Assembly: GCA_050309435.1 (NCBI GenBank)
Contig: JBNRMJ010000011.1
Span: 124,001-188,000 of the forward strand
Direction: 5' to 3'
Length of the DNA stretch: 64,000 nt
Source of the DNA: CAYXVJ01 sp050309435
GTDB lineage: Bacteria; Bacillota; Clostridia; Saccharofermentanales; Fastidiosipilaceae
Shown here: in pieces, positions 1 through 8,768 of the stretch
Layout of the letters: each line of letters opens with the position of its first letter
Position numbering within the stretch: the first letter of the stretch is position 1
The notes under the pieces: generated by a model
The model's input: the letters and a program-made list of their open reading frames with translations, nothing else
Database searches by the model: none
What the model was told of the DNA's origin: nothing
Translations under genes and position numbers: made by a program

Positions 1-1059
1 CGCGCCGGAAACCACCAGGCGAAGTCCGCCGCCCAGGCCATCGATTACCGACTTAAACATTTTACGGTTGATCTGGAAGCCCACGGCTTTCAAGTTACGC
101 GCGATCGGACGCATTACGTTAACCAGACCCTTTTTTCCTGATTCTTCAATTTTACTGTCAACCCGCTTGTAGATATTCTCGAAAAGAAGCGGCACGCCAA
201 CCATGCAATTAATCCGCCACTCGACCAGGTTCTTGGCCAGATAACGAAGACCATCCATAAAACAGATGCAAACACCGAAATACAACATGGCATACATACC
301 GGTAGTTGTCTCAAACGTATGATGCAAAGGCAAAACAGACAAACCCCGCTCGCCGGGATACAGTTCCAAAACCGAAGCGATGCCATAGAGATTGCTCATG
401 ATATTGCGCTGCGACAGCATAACACCCTTGGAAGCAGCTGTTGTGCCTGAGGTAAAGAGGATAATAGCTAAAGCATCGGGATCAATCGATGCGTTGACGA
501 AACTTTTATCACCGTCTTCCAGCAGGCGGTAACCTTCCTGCATGAGGTCACTGTAAAGGACATAGCGCGGATCGTCAGGCAGATCCACTGCTTTGGCGTC
601 AGGCATCACCTGATCCATCACCACAACAAGGCGCAGACCTTCTACGGCTTCGAGTGCCGCCGTGCCGACATTCATCAATTTCGGCGTTACAAAAAGACAA
701 GAGCTGCGGCTGCGGCTGATCAGCTGTACGACTTCGTTTTCCGGGAGCATGCGATCAAGCGGCACAATCACACCGACTCCTCCGCATACCGCATTATAAG
801 CCAGCGACCATTCATAGCAGTTCTCTCCCATCACGGCGATATGATCATTCTTAAATCCGCGTGCCAGAAGAGCCGTACCGGTAGCGTCAATGTCCGAGAT
901 AAATTCCTGATATGTCCGCATGAGAACTTCGGCATTGGGCTTGCGCCGGAACATATAAGCCGGATTATTAGCAAATTTCTCCGCTCTGTTGCGAAGCATG
1001 GCGATAATGGTATCGAATTTTTCTGCTTGATAAAGCGCTTTTCCCTTGATAACTTTCAT
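1..1059 (-). CDS. AMP-forming acyl-CoA/acyl-ACP ligase, 3' part cut off by window edge
   Basis: Activates a fatty acid with ATP to acyl-AMP and transfers it to CoA or ACP. The 353 visible residues start MKVIKGKALYQAEKF and contain the adenylate-forming P-loop FTSGTTAASKGVML near residue 202, then the LPLHHTFE segment and, at the very edge, RLVVSGA, all typical of long-chain acyl-CoA synthetases. The C-terminal lid domain lies outside the window, so acceptor and chain length cannot be judged. The frame is open to base 1. A perfect 29-base palindrome sits about 30 bases upstream of the start. plsC diverges on the other side, and an acyl carrier protein gene lies 7 kb away, so ACP is a possible acceptor (inference). 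Confidence 0.88.
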   Translation of the reverse strand, partial: MKVIKGKALYQAEKFDTIIAMLRNRAEKFANNPAYMFRRKPNAEVLMRTYQEFISDIDATGTALLARGFKNDHIAVMGENCYEWSLAYNAVCGGVGVIVPLDRMLPENEVVQLISRSRSSCLFVTPKLMNVGTAALEAVEGLRLVVVMDQVMPDAKAVDLPDDPRYVLYSDLMQEGYRLLEDGDKSFVNASIDPDALAIILFTSGTTAASKGVMLSQRNIMSNLYGIASVLELYPGERGLSVLPLHHTFETTTGMYAMLYFGVCICFMDGLRYLAKNLVEWRINCMVGVPLLFENIYKRVDSKIEESGKKGLVNVMRPIARNLKAVGFQINRKMFKSVIDGLGGGLRLVVSGA

Positions 1060-1087
1060 CCTAACCGTCCTTATTGCCGTAATTTGT

Positions 1088-1116
1088 TTAGATTATCAAA
1101 TATTTTGATAATCTAA
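1088..1116. promoter_or_regulatory. Perfect 13-bp-arm palindromic operator before the acyl ligase
   Basis: Arms at 1088-1100 (TTAGATTATCAAA) and 1104-1116 (TTTGATAATCTAA) are exact inverted complements around a 3-base spacer. A minus-strand -10 box TATACT (1121-1116) abuts and overlaps it, so a bound dimer would block the ligase promoter. The TTATCAAA/TTTGATAA core resembles sites of MarR-type lipid regulators such as FabT (family knowledge). A related element precedes the marR gene at 8.7 kb. Confidence 0.8.
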
Positions 1117-1182
1117 GTATATCACCGGTTTAGCAGTAAATAAATAGAAATTTGAATTACATCATAGCCTTTCAGAATTACT

Positions 1183-1211
1183 TTGACAAGCGAAGTACTT
1201 GGACTTATAGT
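1183..1211 (+). promoter_or_regulatory. Sigma-A promoter of plsC
   Basis: Perfect -35 TTGACA at 1183-1188, 17-base spacer, -10 TATAGT at 1206-1211, 36 bases before the plsC start. Confidence 0.8.
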
Positions 1212-1247
1212 TATCACATATTTCATATTGTACGTTAGAGGAGATAC

Positions 1248-2027
1248 ATGACTCAAGAAGATCAACATTCAGATAATCAGATACCGGCCAAACCCGTCGA
1301 GCGGGGACTATCAGGAAAGATCCTGTATAAGCTTGGCATGCTCTTAACACGCAGTCTGCTCAAATTCGAGGCGCGTGGTGTGGAAAATATTCCCGAAAGC
1401 TCGCCTTATGTTTTGGCGGTAAACCACGAAACATTCGTTGACGCCATGTGGGTTGCATCCTTTCTTCCCAAGACACACTTCCCTGACTTTGCTTGTATGG
1501 CTGCGCAGGATCTGCTCACGGATTACGGCTGGTTCGGACGTATCATTATGAAAGTAGGCCGCGGGATACCCCTGAATCGTCACGGCAATCCGATCAGAGG
1601 ATTAATGCTGGCCAAAAAACAAGTCGAGGATGGCAACATTCTGCTGGTACACCCGGAAGGTACCCGCTCGCATGACGGCAAACTGGGAAAGATACACGAA
1701 GGCGCTACTTTTATTGCCATGAAGTCGAATGTTCCTCTCGTACCGGTATTCATAGACGGCGGATTCGAGATATTCAGCCGCTACCATCGTTTTCCCGGTA
1801 CCTGGGATAAGAAACGAAAAAGGCGACGTCGCTTGATTATTCATTATGGACCTCCGCTTTACCCGGAGAACTATAAGAACTCCAAAGCCATGACCAAAGA
1901 TATGAAAACCTGGCTCGAAGAGGCCTTTGCCAATAAAGAGGTCGAAAGAGATTTTGACGAAGTGAAATCGATCATAAGAAAATCCGGAAACGACCCGGAA
2001 ATGATTCCGCCCGCAGACGAGACTTAG
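1248..2027 (+). CDS. plsC: 1-acyl-sn-glycerol-3-phosphate acyltransferase (PlsC family)
   Basis: Transfers an acyl chain to the sn-2 position of lysophosphatidate to give phosphatidate at the inner membrane face. The 259-residue protein has the family catalytic motif H(X4)D (NHETFVD, H60 and D65) and the substrate-binding PEGTR motif at residues 136-140. The basic stretch KKRKRRRR near residue 185 may contact the membrane. GAGGAG precedes the ATG by 6 bases. The gene diverges from the acyl ligase, has its own near-consensus promoter and ends at a terminator shared with the convergent ABC exporter operon. A related lysophospholipid acyltransferase role is the main alternative. Confidence 0.9.
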   Translation: MTQEDQHSDNQIPAKPVERGLSGKILYKLGMLLTRSLLKFEARGVENIPESSPYVLAVNHETFVDAMWVASFLPKTHFPDFACMAAQDLLTDYGWFGRIIMKVGRGIPLNRHGNPIRGLMLAKKQVEDGNILLVHPEGTRSHDGKLGKIHEGATFIAMKSNVPLVPVFIDGGFEIFSRYHRFPGTWDKKRKRRRRLIIHYGPPLYPENYKNSKAMTKDMKTWLEEAFANKEVERDFDEVKSIIRKSGNDPEMIPPADET

Positions 2028-2063
2028 AGATTACGCTTCTTCACCATAAATAATTACATGCAA

Positions 2064-2104
2064 AAGGGACTGCCTGATACCATACGGATATCAAACAGTC
2101 CCTT
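2064..2104. terminator. Bidirectional terminator between plsC and the ABC exporter operon
   Basis: AAGGGACTG at 2064-2072 pairs exactly with CAGTCCCTT at 2096-2104, with a further short stem inside; A- and T-rich flanks serve both convergent genes. Confidence 0.8.
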
Positions 2105-2122
2105 AATTTTCGTGTGACGAAT

Positions 2123-3991
2123 TTATTCGTCGGCGTTTAAGAACTGGCTGTTATAGAGTGCGGCGTAGAAACCGTTTTTCCGCAGCAGTTCTTCATGGCT
2201 TCCCTGCTCGACGATATCACCATGCTGCATAACCAGGATCAAATCAGCATCCCGTATGGTCGAGAGTCTGTGAGCAATGATAAAGGAGGTTTTGTTCTTC
2301 ATTAGATTCTCCATGGCATGCTGAATCTGAACTTCCGTTCTGGTGTCAACAGATGATGTTGCTTCATCCAAAATCAGAATTTTCGGATCCGACAAGATCG
2401 CTCTGGCGATTGTCAGAAGCTGCTTTTGGCCTTGAGAGATGTTGTCCGCCTCTTCATTAATGACCATGTTATAGCCGTCCGGAAGCGTTTGTATAAAGCG
2501 ATGGGCATGCGCCGATTTAGCGGCTTGAATGACTTCTTCGTCGGCGGCATCCAGTCGGCCGTATCTGATATTTTCCATGATGGTTCCGCTGAACAACCAG
2601 GTATCTTGAAGGACCATGCTCAGATTGCTTCTTAAATCATGTCTGCTAAAGTCGTTGATGTTGATGCCGTCGATCAGAATTTCGCCGTCCATCAGATCAT
2701 AGAATCGCATCAGAAGTTTAACGATGGTAGTTTTTCCCGCTCCGGTCGGACCGACGATGGCCACTCTTTGACCCGGTTTAATGGATGCAGAGAAATTTTT
2801 GATGACAACGTTATCTTCGTTATAAGCGAATTTCACGTTCTTGAAAGTTACCACGCCTTCGATGTTATCAGCTGTGACCGGGGTACGGGCCTCCTTGGTT
2901 TCCTCTTCTTCGTCGAGGAATTCGAACACTCTCTCCGCGGCGGCAACAGTCGACTGAATAACATTCGAGATCTGTGCAACCTGAGATATAGGCTGTGTAA
3001 AACTTCTGATGTACTGAATAAAGGACAGGATATCTCCGACCTGGATGGTCTTGCGAACGGCAAGCCAGCCGCCGAGGATCGTGACCGCGACATAGCCCAG
3101 GTTTCCGACGAAGGTCATGATCGGCATCATCATGCCGGACAGGAATTGAGACTTCCAGGCCGATTCATAGAGTTCGGAGTTTATCGTACGGAACTTGGCG
3201 ACAGCCTCTCCTTCCGCATTGAAGGCCTTCATTATGTTATGGCCGCCGTATACTTCCTCTACATGACCGTTGACGCGTCCCAGCGATGCCTGCTGTTCTT
3301 TAAAATACTTCTGGGACTTCTTGACAACGAGTAAAACGAGTCCCATGGATAACGGTAAAATCAGCAAGGCGACCAGCGTCATCTGCCAGGAGATCGAAAT
3401 CATCATGATCAAAACACCAATTAATGTAACGGTAGATGTGATGATCTGACTCATGCTCTGATTCAGCGATTGACTGACCGTGTCTACATCATTCGTGACT
3501 CTCGAAAGAATCTCGCCGTGAGACATCTTGTCAAAATACGATAAAGGCAGCTTATTGACCTTTTCCGAGATCTTTTTTCTTAGATTGTAGGATACATCCT
3601 GAGCGACCTTCGAAACGATGAATCCCTGGATGAAGGAAAACAAAGCCGATATGATATACAATCCGACAAGGGTCAGGATTATCTTCCCGATATAAGAGAA
3701 ATCAATTCCGGCCCCCGTTGTTCCTGCCAGCTTCGACATGACACCTTCAAAGATTTTCGTGGTGGCTTTACCCAGAATCTTCGGACCGGCGATCGAAAAA
3801 GCGGCGCTTCCGATCGCAAATATGATAACAACAAGAAGCTTAATGCGATAAGGTCTCAGGTACTCCATAAGCTTGGCAAAGGTCTCTTTAAAGTTTTTTG
3901 CTTTTTCGCCTCCGCCCATGCCTCCCATACCCATGTGTCCGCCTGCTCCTGCGCGGCTTCTTTCATGCTTTACGGAATCTTTCTTACTCAT
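2123..3991 (-). CDS. Heterodimeric ABC exporter, subunit with canonical catalytic site
   Basis: Fused permease-ATPase half-transporter of 622 residues, type IV ABC exporter fold, likely drug or lipid efflux. It has a Met/Gly-rich cytoplasmic leader (GMGGMGGG), six predicted membrane segments up to about residue 340, then the nucleotide domain: Walker A GPTGAGKT near 415, signature ISQGQ near 517, Walker B with catalytic Glu (LILDEATSSVD) near 537 and a His in the H-loop (IIAHRLSTI). The signature deviates from LSGGQ, as expected for one partner of an asymmetric heterodimer. It overlaps the upstream partner gene by 4 bases (ATGA), so translation is probably coupled. The substrate is not readable from sequence. 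Confidence 0.92.
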   Translation of the reverse strand: MSKKDSVKHERSRAGAGGHMGMGGMGGGEKAKNFKETFAKLMEYLRPYRIKLLVVIIFAIGSAAFSIAGPKILGKATTKIFEGVMSKLAGTTGAGIDFSYIGKIILTLVGLYIISALFSFIQGFIVSKVAQDVSYNLRKKISEKVNKLPLSYFDKMSHGEILSRVTNDVDTVSQSLNQSMSQIITSTVTLIGVLIMMISISWQMTLVALLILPLSMGLVLLVVKKSQKYFKEQQASLGRVNGHVEEVYGGHNIMKAFNAEGEAVAKFRTINSELYESAWKSQFLSGMMMPIMTFVGNLGYVAVTILGGWLAVRKTIQVGDILSFIQYIRSFTQPISQVAQISNVIQSTVAAAERVFEFLDEEEETKEARTPVTADNIEGVVTFKNVKFAYNEDNVVIKNFSASIKPGQRVAIVGPTGAGKTTIVKLLMRFYDLMDGEILIDGININDFSRHDLRSNLSMVLQDTWLFSGTIMENIRYGRLDAADEEVIQAAKSAHAHRFIQTLPDGYNMVINEEADNISQGQKQLLTIARAILSDPKILILDEATSSVDTRTEVQIQHAMENLMKNKTSFIIAHRLSTIRDADLILVMQHGDIVEQGSHEELLRKNGFYAALYNSQFLNADE

Positions 3992-6216
3992 ATGGCGAGT
4001 TCCTCCTCTGACAGCTGTGACAGAGCAATCTGCTTATATACATCGCAAGTTCTAAGGAGTTCATCGTGTGTACCGATACCGGCGACTTCCCCTTCGTCTA
4101 AAACAACAATTTTCTCTGCATTCATAATCGTATTGATTCTCTGGGCGACGATGAGAATGGTACTGTTCTTTAACTCTTCGCTCATAGCCTTTCTTAACGC
4201 CATATCGGTCTTAAAATCAAGAGCCGAAAAACTGTCATCGAAAATGAAGACTTCCGGTTTACCGGCCAGAGCTCTGGCGATCGATAGTCTTTGTTTTTGA
4301 CCGCCGGATACATTGGTACCGCCTTGAGCAATCTCTGTCTCCATGCCGTCTGTTTTTTCATCGATAAACTCTTTGGATTGAGATATTTTGACGGCCTTTA
4401 AAACATCATCTTCGCTAACCGTCGAGTTCTTACCGAACCTGATATTGCTTTCGATGGTTCCGCTGAACAAAATGCCCTTTTGAGGAACATAACCGATCTT
4501 TTCTCTCAAATCGTGAAGCGTGACATTCTTAATGTTTACGCCATCAAGCAAAATTTCTCCCTTTGTCACGTCATAAAATCTCGGAATCAAGTTGACGACC
4601 GTTGATTTACCGCTGCCGGTACTGCCGATAAATGCGGTGGTTTCACCCGGATTGGCCGTGAAACTGATGTTCTTTAGCACGGCTTCTTCCGCTCCCGGAT
4701 ATTTAAAGCTGACGTTCTTGAATTCGAGCAGACCGTTGACCTTCTCGTCGAACGTTTCGGGATTTGCCAAATCTTTCACCGAGACATCTTTGTCAAGGAT
4801 CTCGGCGATTCTCTGAGCCGAAACGGAAGCACGGGGCAGAATCATGGAGATCATGGAGAGCATCAGGAAGGATATAATGATCTGCATGGCGTATTGAATG
4901 AAAGCCATCATATCGCCGACCTGAATCGAACCCCGGTCGATTTGATGCGCGCCAATCCATACAATCAAGAGCATGACACCGTTCATTATCAGCATCATGG
5001 CGGGCATCATCGTCACCATCAGTCTGGATACAAAGAGATTCGTTTTAGTCAAATCTTCGTTGGCCCGGTCAAACTTCTTTTCCTCGTATTTTTGGTTATT
5101 AAAAGCTCTGATGACCAGTATTCCGTTTAACGACTCGCGCATAACGAGATTGACTTTATCAACCAGTTTCTGAAGCATTTTAAAGCGTGGCATGGCTACG
5201 GCGAAAAGCGAGAAGATTAAAAGGAGTATCGCCACAACACCTACCGCCACGATCCAGGCCATGGATGTATTCGTATTAACAGCGCGGATAACACCGCCGA
5301 TACCAAGGATCGGAGCATAAAAGACCATGCGCATCAGCATGACCGAGAACTGCTGCACTTGCTGGATATCGTTCGTGCTTCTGGTAATGAGCGACGCAGT
5401 TGAAAAATGATCAAACTCGGCGCTGGAGAAAGCAGTCACCTTGGCAAAGACCTTGTCACGTAAATTCCGACCCATGGAAGCGGCTACTCTCGACGACAAG
5501 AAACCTACGATGATGGATGCCAGCATTCCCAAGAGAGATATCAAGAGCATGATTCCGCCGATGGTGAGTATATAGTTCGACCGGGTTTTCGAAACCTCCA
5601 CACCGATGGCTTCGTATTCGGCTTTGACATAATTCGTGGCAGACTGCAGTACCATGCTATCCGGCATACTTTCGAATTGCTCGTCGATCTTGCTTTTCAT
5701 AAGATCAAACTGCTCTTGAGGAAGCATTTCGAGCATGGCAAAGGGATCCGTTCCTTCAGGGAGGTTTGCGAAGGGATTATCGCTGCCTTCCGGCATGCCG
5801 CCTTCAATACCTGTCACGATCAGCATACTCTTGCCCAGGGGAACGTTCATGCTATCGATAGCGTTCTTATCCGATGTGTCGAGAACATACAGACTTTCAT
5901 TTTCCAAAGCAGGATACTTTTCCAGATAAGAATCGAATTCCTCCCCGGTTAAATTTTCTTTGTTGATTAATTTATAGCTCTCTTCGACTAAACTTCGATC
6001 ATCCTCGCTTAAAAACAAGACGAGCTTATCCAGCTCGGAAGCTCTGATAACTTCCGGTACGGCGGTCTCGATGCCGTTTTGCTGAATGCCTACGTTAACG
6101 ATGTTGGACATATAATCAGGCAGAGCAAGATCAGTTGCCGCCTGTAAAAAGAGAAGTCCGATGATTACAAGTATGGAAATTGTAAACGGCTTCAATTCTT
6201 TTAGTATTTTCAGCAT
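3988..6216 (-). CDS. Heterodimeric ABC exporter, subunit with degenerate ATP site
   Basis: Partner half-transporter, 742 residues. Between the first and second membrane segments it carries an extracytoplasmic insertion of roughly 160 residues (about 35-215), which accounts for the extra length over a usual 580-620-residue half-transporter. The nucleotide domain has Walker A IGSTGSGKST near 528 and a good signature VSGGQ, but Walker B ends in FDDSFSALD (Asp in place of the catalytic Glu) and the H-loop has Gln (VAQRINTI). The degenerate site formed with the partner's weak signature matches asymmetric exporters of the BmrCD/TM287-288 type. It lies 8 bases downstream of marR, which probably represses it. 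Confidence 0.92.
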   Translation of the reverse strand: MLKILKELKPFTISILVIIGLLFLQAATDLALPDYMSNIVNVGIQQNGIETAVPEVIRASELDKLVLFLSEDDRSLVEESYKLINKENLTGEEFDSYLEKYPALENESLYVLDTSDKNAIDSMNVPLGKSMLIVTGIEGGMPEGSDNPFANLPEGTDPFAMLEMLPQEQFDLMKSKIDEQFESMPDSMVLQSATNYVKAEYEAIGVEVSKTRSNYILTIGGIMLLISLLGMLASIIVGFLSSRVAASMGRNLRDKVFAKVTAFSSAEFDHFSTASLITRSTNDIQQVQQFSVMLMRMVFYAPILGIGGVIRAVNTNTSMAWIVAVGVVAILLLIFSLFAVAMPRFKMLQKLVDKVNLVMRESLNGILVIRAFNNQKYEEKKFDRANEDLTKTNLFVSRLMVTMMPAMMLIMNGVMLLIVWIGAHQIDRGSIQVGDMMAFIQYAMQIIISFLMLSMISMILPRASVSAQRIAEILDKDVSVKDLANPETFDEKVNGLLEFKNVSFKYPGAEEAVLKNISFTANPGETTAFIGSTGSGKSTVVNLIPRFYDVTKGEILLDGVNIKNVTLHDLREKIGYVPQKGILFSGTIESNIRFGKNSTVSEDDVLKAVKISQSKEFIDEKTDGMETEIAQGGTNVSGGQKQRLSIARALAGKPEVFIFDDSFSALDFKTDMALRKAMSEELKNSTILIVAQRINTIMNAEKIVVLDEGEVAGIGTHDELLRTCDVYKQIALSQLSEEELAI

Positions 6217-6224
6217 ATTTTCTC

Positions 6225-6680
6225 CTATTTACTGTTATCTGTATTTTCGCCGGCTGCGATTAAGTTGGCTTTCATTTTCATTAACAATAGTTTCATTGCA
6301 TTTTTTTCTTCGTCTGTGAAAGAACCGAAACAGTCACTTCCGATCTTTTTCATGGTAACAATCGATTTTTGGCAGAGTTCTCTTCCGTCTTCCGTGATAA
6401 ACACTCTGGTGATCCGTTTGTCTTCATTGTCTTGCTTTCGCTTTACCAGATTTGCTTTCTCCATCCTGCTTAGCATCACCGTTATGGTAGAAGCCTTCAC
6501 ATTCAACTTCCGAGCCAGTTCTGTTTGACTCAACCCGTCCGTTTCACTTAATGCAAAAAGCAAATGAGGCTGACCATGATAGATGCCGATCTCATCAAGA
6601 AGCAGATGGCTCCGGTTGTAATGGAGCTTTTCTATTTCCAGAAATAAGTGATACAACGATTCACGATTGATATATTCCAT
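6225..6680 (-). CDS. MarR-family repressor of the ABC exporter operon
   Basis: Winged-helix regulator of 151 residues (MEYINRESLY start). The helix-turn-helix is LSQTELARKLNVKASTITV followed by the wing with RKQDNEDKR, as in MarR proteins. I chose this ATG because GGAGG stands 7 bases before it; the longer frame starts inside the promoter. First gene of marR-exporter-exporter with an 8-base gap to the next gene, and an inverted repeat sits between its promoter and RBS, so autoregulation with induction by an exporter substrate is the likely scheme (inference from family behaviour). Confidence 0.87.
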   Translation of the reverse strand: MEYINRESLYHLFLEIEKLHYNRSHLLLDEIGIYHGQPHLLFALSETDGLSQTELARKLNVKASTITVMLSRMEKANLVKRKQDNEDKRITRVFITEDGRELCQKSIVTMKKIGSDCFGSFTDEEKNAMKLLLMKMKANLIAAGENTDNSK

Positions 6681-6695
6681 TTCTTCCTCCGGGAA

Positions 6696-6713
6696 TTTAG
6701 TTAGCCGACTAAA
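6696..6713. promoter_or_regulatory. Candidate MarR operator
   Basis: TTTAGT (6696-6701) and ACTAAA (6708-6713) form an inverted repeat with a 6-base spacer. It lies just downstream of the -10 and just upstream of the marR RBS, where a bound repressor would block transcription start. Confidence 0.65.
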
Positions 6714-6723
6714 CATATTGTTC

Positions 6724-6752
6724 ATAATGAGACCATGAGCCGTTATTGTCAA
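6724..6752 (-). promoter_or_regulatory. Promoter of marR-ABC exporter operon
   Basis: On the minus strand a perfect -35 TTGACA (6752-6747), 17-base spacer and -10 CATTAT (6729-6724). Confidence 0.6.
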
Positions 6753-6836
6753 TCCTTTTGCGGTAGAAGAAATATGTATTTTTTATGAATATTATTGTGC
6801 GGTTTGCAGCAACTTAAAAAAGAAGAAATTCAGAAT

Positions 6837-6906
6837 AAAAAAGCTACTCTCTTTAATAGACCTTTTGCCTCGGTTGAACCAAGACTCAGTCTATTGGGAT
6901 AGTAGC
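6837..6906 (-). terminator. Large nested-stem terminator after the lipid kinase gene
   Basis: Read on the minus strand: outer stem GCTACT/AGTAGC (6906-6901 with 6848-6843), middle 7-bp stem AATAGAC/GTCTATT (6895-6889 with 6861-6855), inner CTTGG/CCGAG hairpin, then six T (6842-6837). The T run supports intrinsic termination; three nested stems over 64 bases is larger than usual. Confidence 0.7.
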
Positions 6907-6964
6907 ATAGATAATAAATTCGAAAGCTATAATAAGGGATTTTCATGCAGTGATGCTGTCATAT

Positions 6965-7972
6965 TTACGACAAGGCATCAGGTATTCTAAACGACTTTGG
7001 TAGAACCAGGTTAAGCTTATTTTTTCGGCTGGTAATCTCGATACGACTGCAATAAAACGCATCTCCGTCAATGTTGGCGATCAGTTTGTCTTCTTCTGAT
7101 GTTTCCATTACGATTTCCCGGCCTTTAAAAGCTTCCACGATTTTCAGTTCATCAATACGACCTGCTTTATATTTTCGAGCCATCATGAGTACATGCCATA
7201 GGTTTACAGGCGTAGAAACCACGGCTTCCAGGAATCCGTCTCTCAAGTGTCCTTTGGGATTAGGCATGAAGCCGCTGCCATAATATCTGGCGTTGCAAAC
7301 AGCTACCAGAGAATAAGCCCGATCCGGCCAGCTCTCCTGGTCAATACGAAGATTAAAGCGGAATTTCATTTTCTTGAAAGAGGATATCAATGCACCGGCA
7401 TAGTAAATGTTGTTTCCCAAAAAAGGTATTTTCCGGCTGAGACGATCCGAAGCAATGACCGAATTCGAATCAAATCCGATCGATACGGCATTGATGCAAT
7501 ATCGCTCGAGCAGGTTTTCTGTATCTGCACTGTCCGGGTAGCTGACATCCTTGGCGCAAACTTCCATCAGATCGATCGCATAAGTTTGAAGATTAGGCCT
7601 TATATCCTCGTCTCCGAGCAGGGAGATCGCATCCAGAATCCGAATCGAATCTCTTTCCTCTCCGTTGTAAATCGAGCGAGAAAAGTCATTACCTCTTCCC
7701 GCCGGTAAAACAAGCAAAGGCGTCTTCGTTCCGACAAGGCCGTTGGCTATTTCACTTAAGGTTCCGTCTCCGCCGACCGCAAACACAATGGCATCCTCGC
7801 CATATTGTGTAGCGGTCTCCCTGGCATAGCGCTCGGCATCTCCCTTTTTCGTCGTAGCCAATAACTGAAACGAATTCGGTGCCGGAATTTCCTTCAAACG
7901 AGCCAGATAGTCTTTCAGTCGAGCCTCCGAGCGAACACCGGCATTCGGATTGAAAACGAAGACATAATTCAT
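6965..7972 (-). CDS. Diacylglycerol kinase-family lipid kinase (YegS/DgkB type)
   Basis: Soluble ATP-dependent lipid kinase of 335 residues; members phosphorylate diacylglycerol to phosphatidate or a related lipid. The N-terminal FNPNAG (7-12) and the nucleotide-binding GGDGTLSEIANGL (GGDG at 67-70) define the DAGK catalytic fold, and LPAGRGNDFSR follows. AAAGG precedes the ATG. It lies 13 bases downstream of the acyl carrier protein gene in marR-acp-kinase, so the kinase probably recycles diacylglycerol into phospholipid synthesis in step with acyl supply (inference). The exact substrate is unproven. Confidence 0.88.
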   Translation of the reverse strand: MNYVFVFNPNAGVRSEARLKDYLARLKEIPAPNSFQLLATTKKGDAERYARETATQYGEDAIVFAVGGDGTLSEIANGLVGTKTPLLVLPAGRGNDFSRSIYNGEERDSIRILDAISLLGDEDIRPNLQTYAIDLMEVCAKDVSYPDSADTENLLERYCINAVSIGFDSNSVIASDRLSRKIPFLGNNIYYAGALISSFKKMKFRFNLRIDQESWPDRAYSLVAVCNARYYGSGFMPNPKGHLRDGFLEAVVSTPVNLWHVLMMARKYKAGRIDELKIVEAFKGREIVMETSEEDKLIANIDGDAFYCSRIEITSRKNKLNLVLPKSFRIPDALS

Positions 7973-7985
7973 GCTTTTGCCTTTC

Positions 7986-8240
7986 TTACGCCAGGATGCG
8001 TTCTTCTACATAAGCGGCTATGTCGCTGACGGTATGAAGTCGTTCGACATCTTCATCCGTTATCTGCATCTCGAAAGCTGCTTCGAGATCAACCACGATT
8101 TCATAGACGGCAAGAGAATCCAGACTCAGGTCGCGAATTAAATCCTGTTCCGCGTTGATGTCTCCCGGCTCTACGCCGGCTGCATTGGCAACGGTTATTA
8201 TGATTAGGCGGCGAATTTCATCACTTGTCATCTTCCTCAC
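7986..8240 (-). CDS. acp: Acyl carrier protein
   Basis: Carries acyl chains on a 4'-phosphopantetheine arm. The 84-residue frame has the attachment motif DLSLDSLAVYEIV, with the modified Ser at residue 42 counted from the GTG start, and the acidic helix II expected of ACPs. Start is either this GTG (GAGG 6 bases upstream) or the ATG three codons on; both overlap the end of the upstream marR gene, so translation is likely coupled. Whether it is the housekeeping AcpP or a dedicated carrier cannot be settled; no fab genes are adjacent, which favours a specialised carrier. Confidence 0.88.
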   Translation of the reverse strand: MRKMTSDEIRRLIIITVANAAGVEPGDINAEQDLIRDLSLDSLAVYEIVVDLEAAFEMQITDEDVERLHTVSDIAAYVEERILA

Positions 8241-8712
8241 CCTTTACCTCTCTGGTTCTGTACTTATCGTATTGTTCGTCGATATATGCATCAATATTGA
8301 TCAGTGCATCAAGCAGTTGCCTTCTCTCGTCCGTATCCAGTTCCGAAACCATCCCGTTAACCAGCAGGGTGTGAAATTTCCAAAACAGGCGATAGGCGAT
8401 TTTCCCCTGACGGGTGAGACTCAAGAGTACCACGCGACGGTCGTTTTCCGCCCGTTCGCGATGAACGTACTTTTTTCTTACCAAACGATCGATCGCCACG
8501 GTTAATGTACCGGTTGTAATGTTGAGTTTGGCTGCGGTCTCGCCCATGCTTCGCTTTTCGTACGGGCCGATGGTAGCCAGCGTATGCATTTCCGTTTTGG
8601 ATAAATTGGAAAAATGGCCTTTCAACAACGCCTCTTCTTCTGTTATCAGAATTTTTTCGTAAATCTTTAAAAGAAGGTCCAATATCTTAGCATTATACTC
8701 CGTCATGGCCAT
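8221..8712 (-). CDS. MarR-family regulator, probably of lipid genes (FabT-like role)
   Basis: Winged-helix protein of about 163 residues with the MarR helix-turn-helix (MGETAAKLNITTGTLTVAIDRL) and basic wing (RAENDRRVVLLSLT). The ATG at 8712 has GAGGTG 9 bases upstream; a GTG at 8724 is the alternative. The gene overlaps acp, and FabT-type MarR proteins often sit with acyl carrier or fab genes and use acyl-ACP as corepressor (family knowledge). The same 28-base element appears upstream of this gene and of the acyl ligase at 1.1 kb, which suggests it controls itself, acp, the kinase and the ligase (inference). Confidence 0.85.
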   Translation of the reverse strand: MAMTEYNAKILDLLLKIYEKILITEEEALLKGHFSNLSKTEMHTLATIGPYEKRSMGETAAKLNITTGTLTVAIDRLVRKKYVHRERAENDRRVVLLSLTRQGKIAYRLFWKFHTLLVNGMVSELDTDERRQLLDALINIDAYIDEQYDKYRTREVKGEEDDK

Positions 8713-8768
8713 TTCCGGCTTCACCTCTTCATTATGATCTTCGCGGCAGAAGTAATTTTCGTGTCAGA

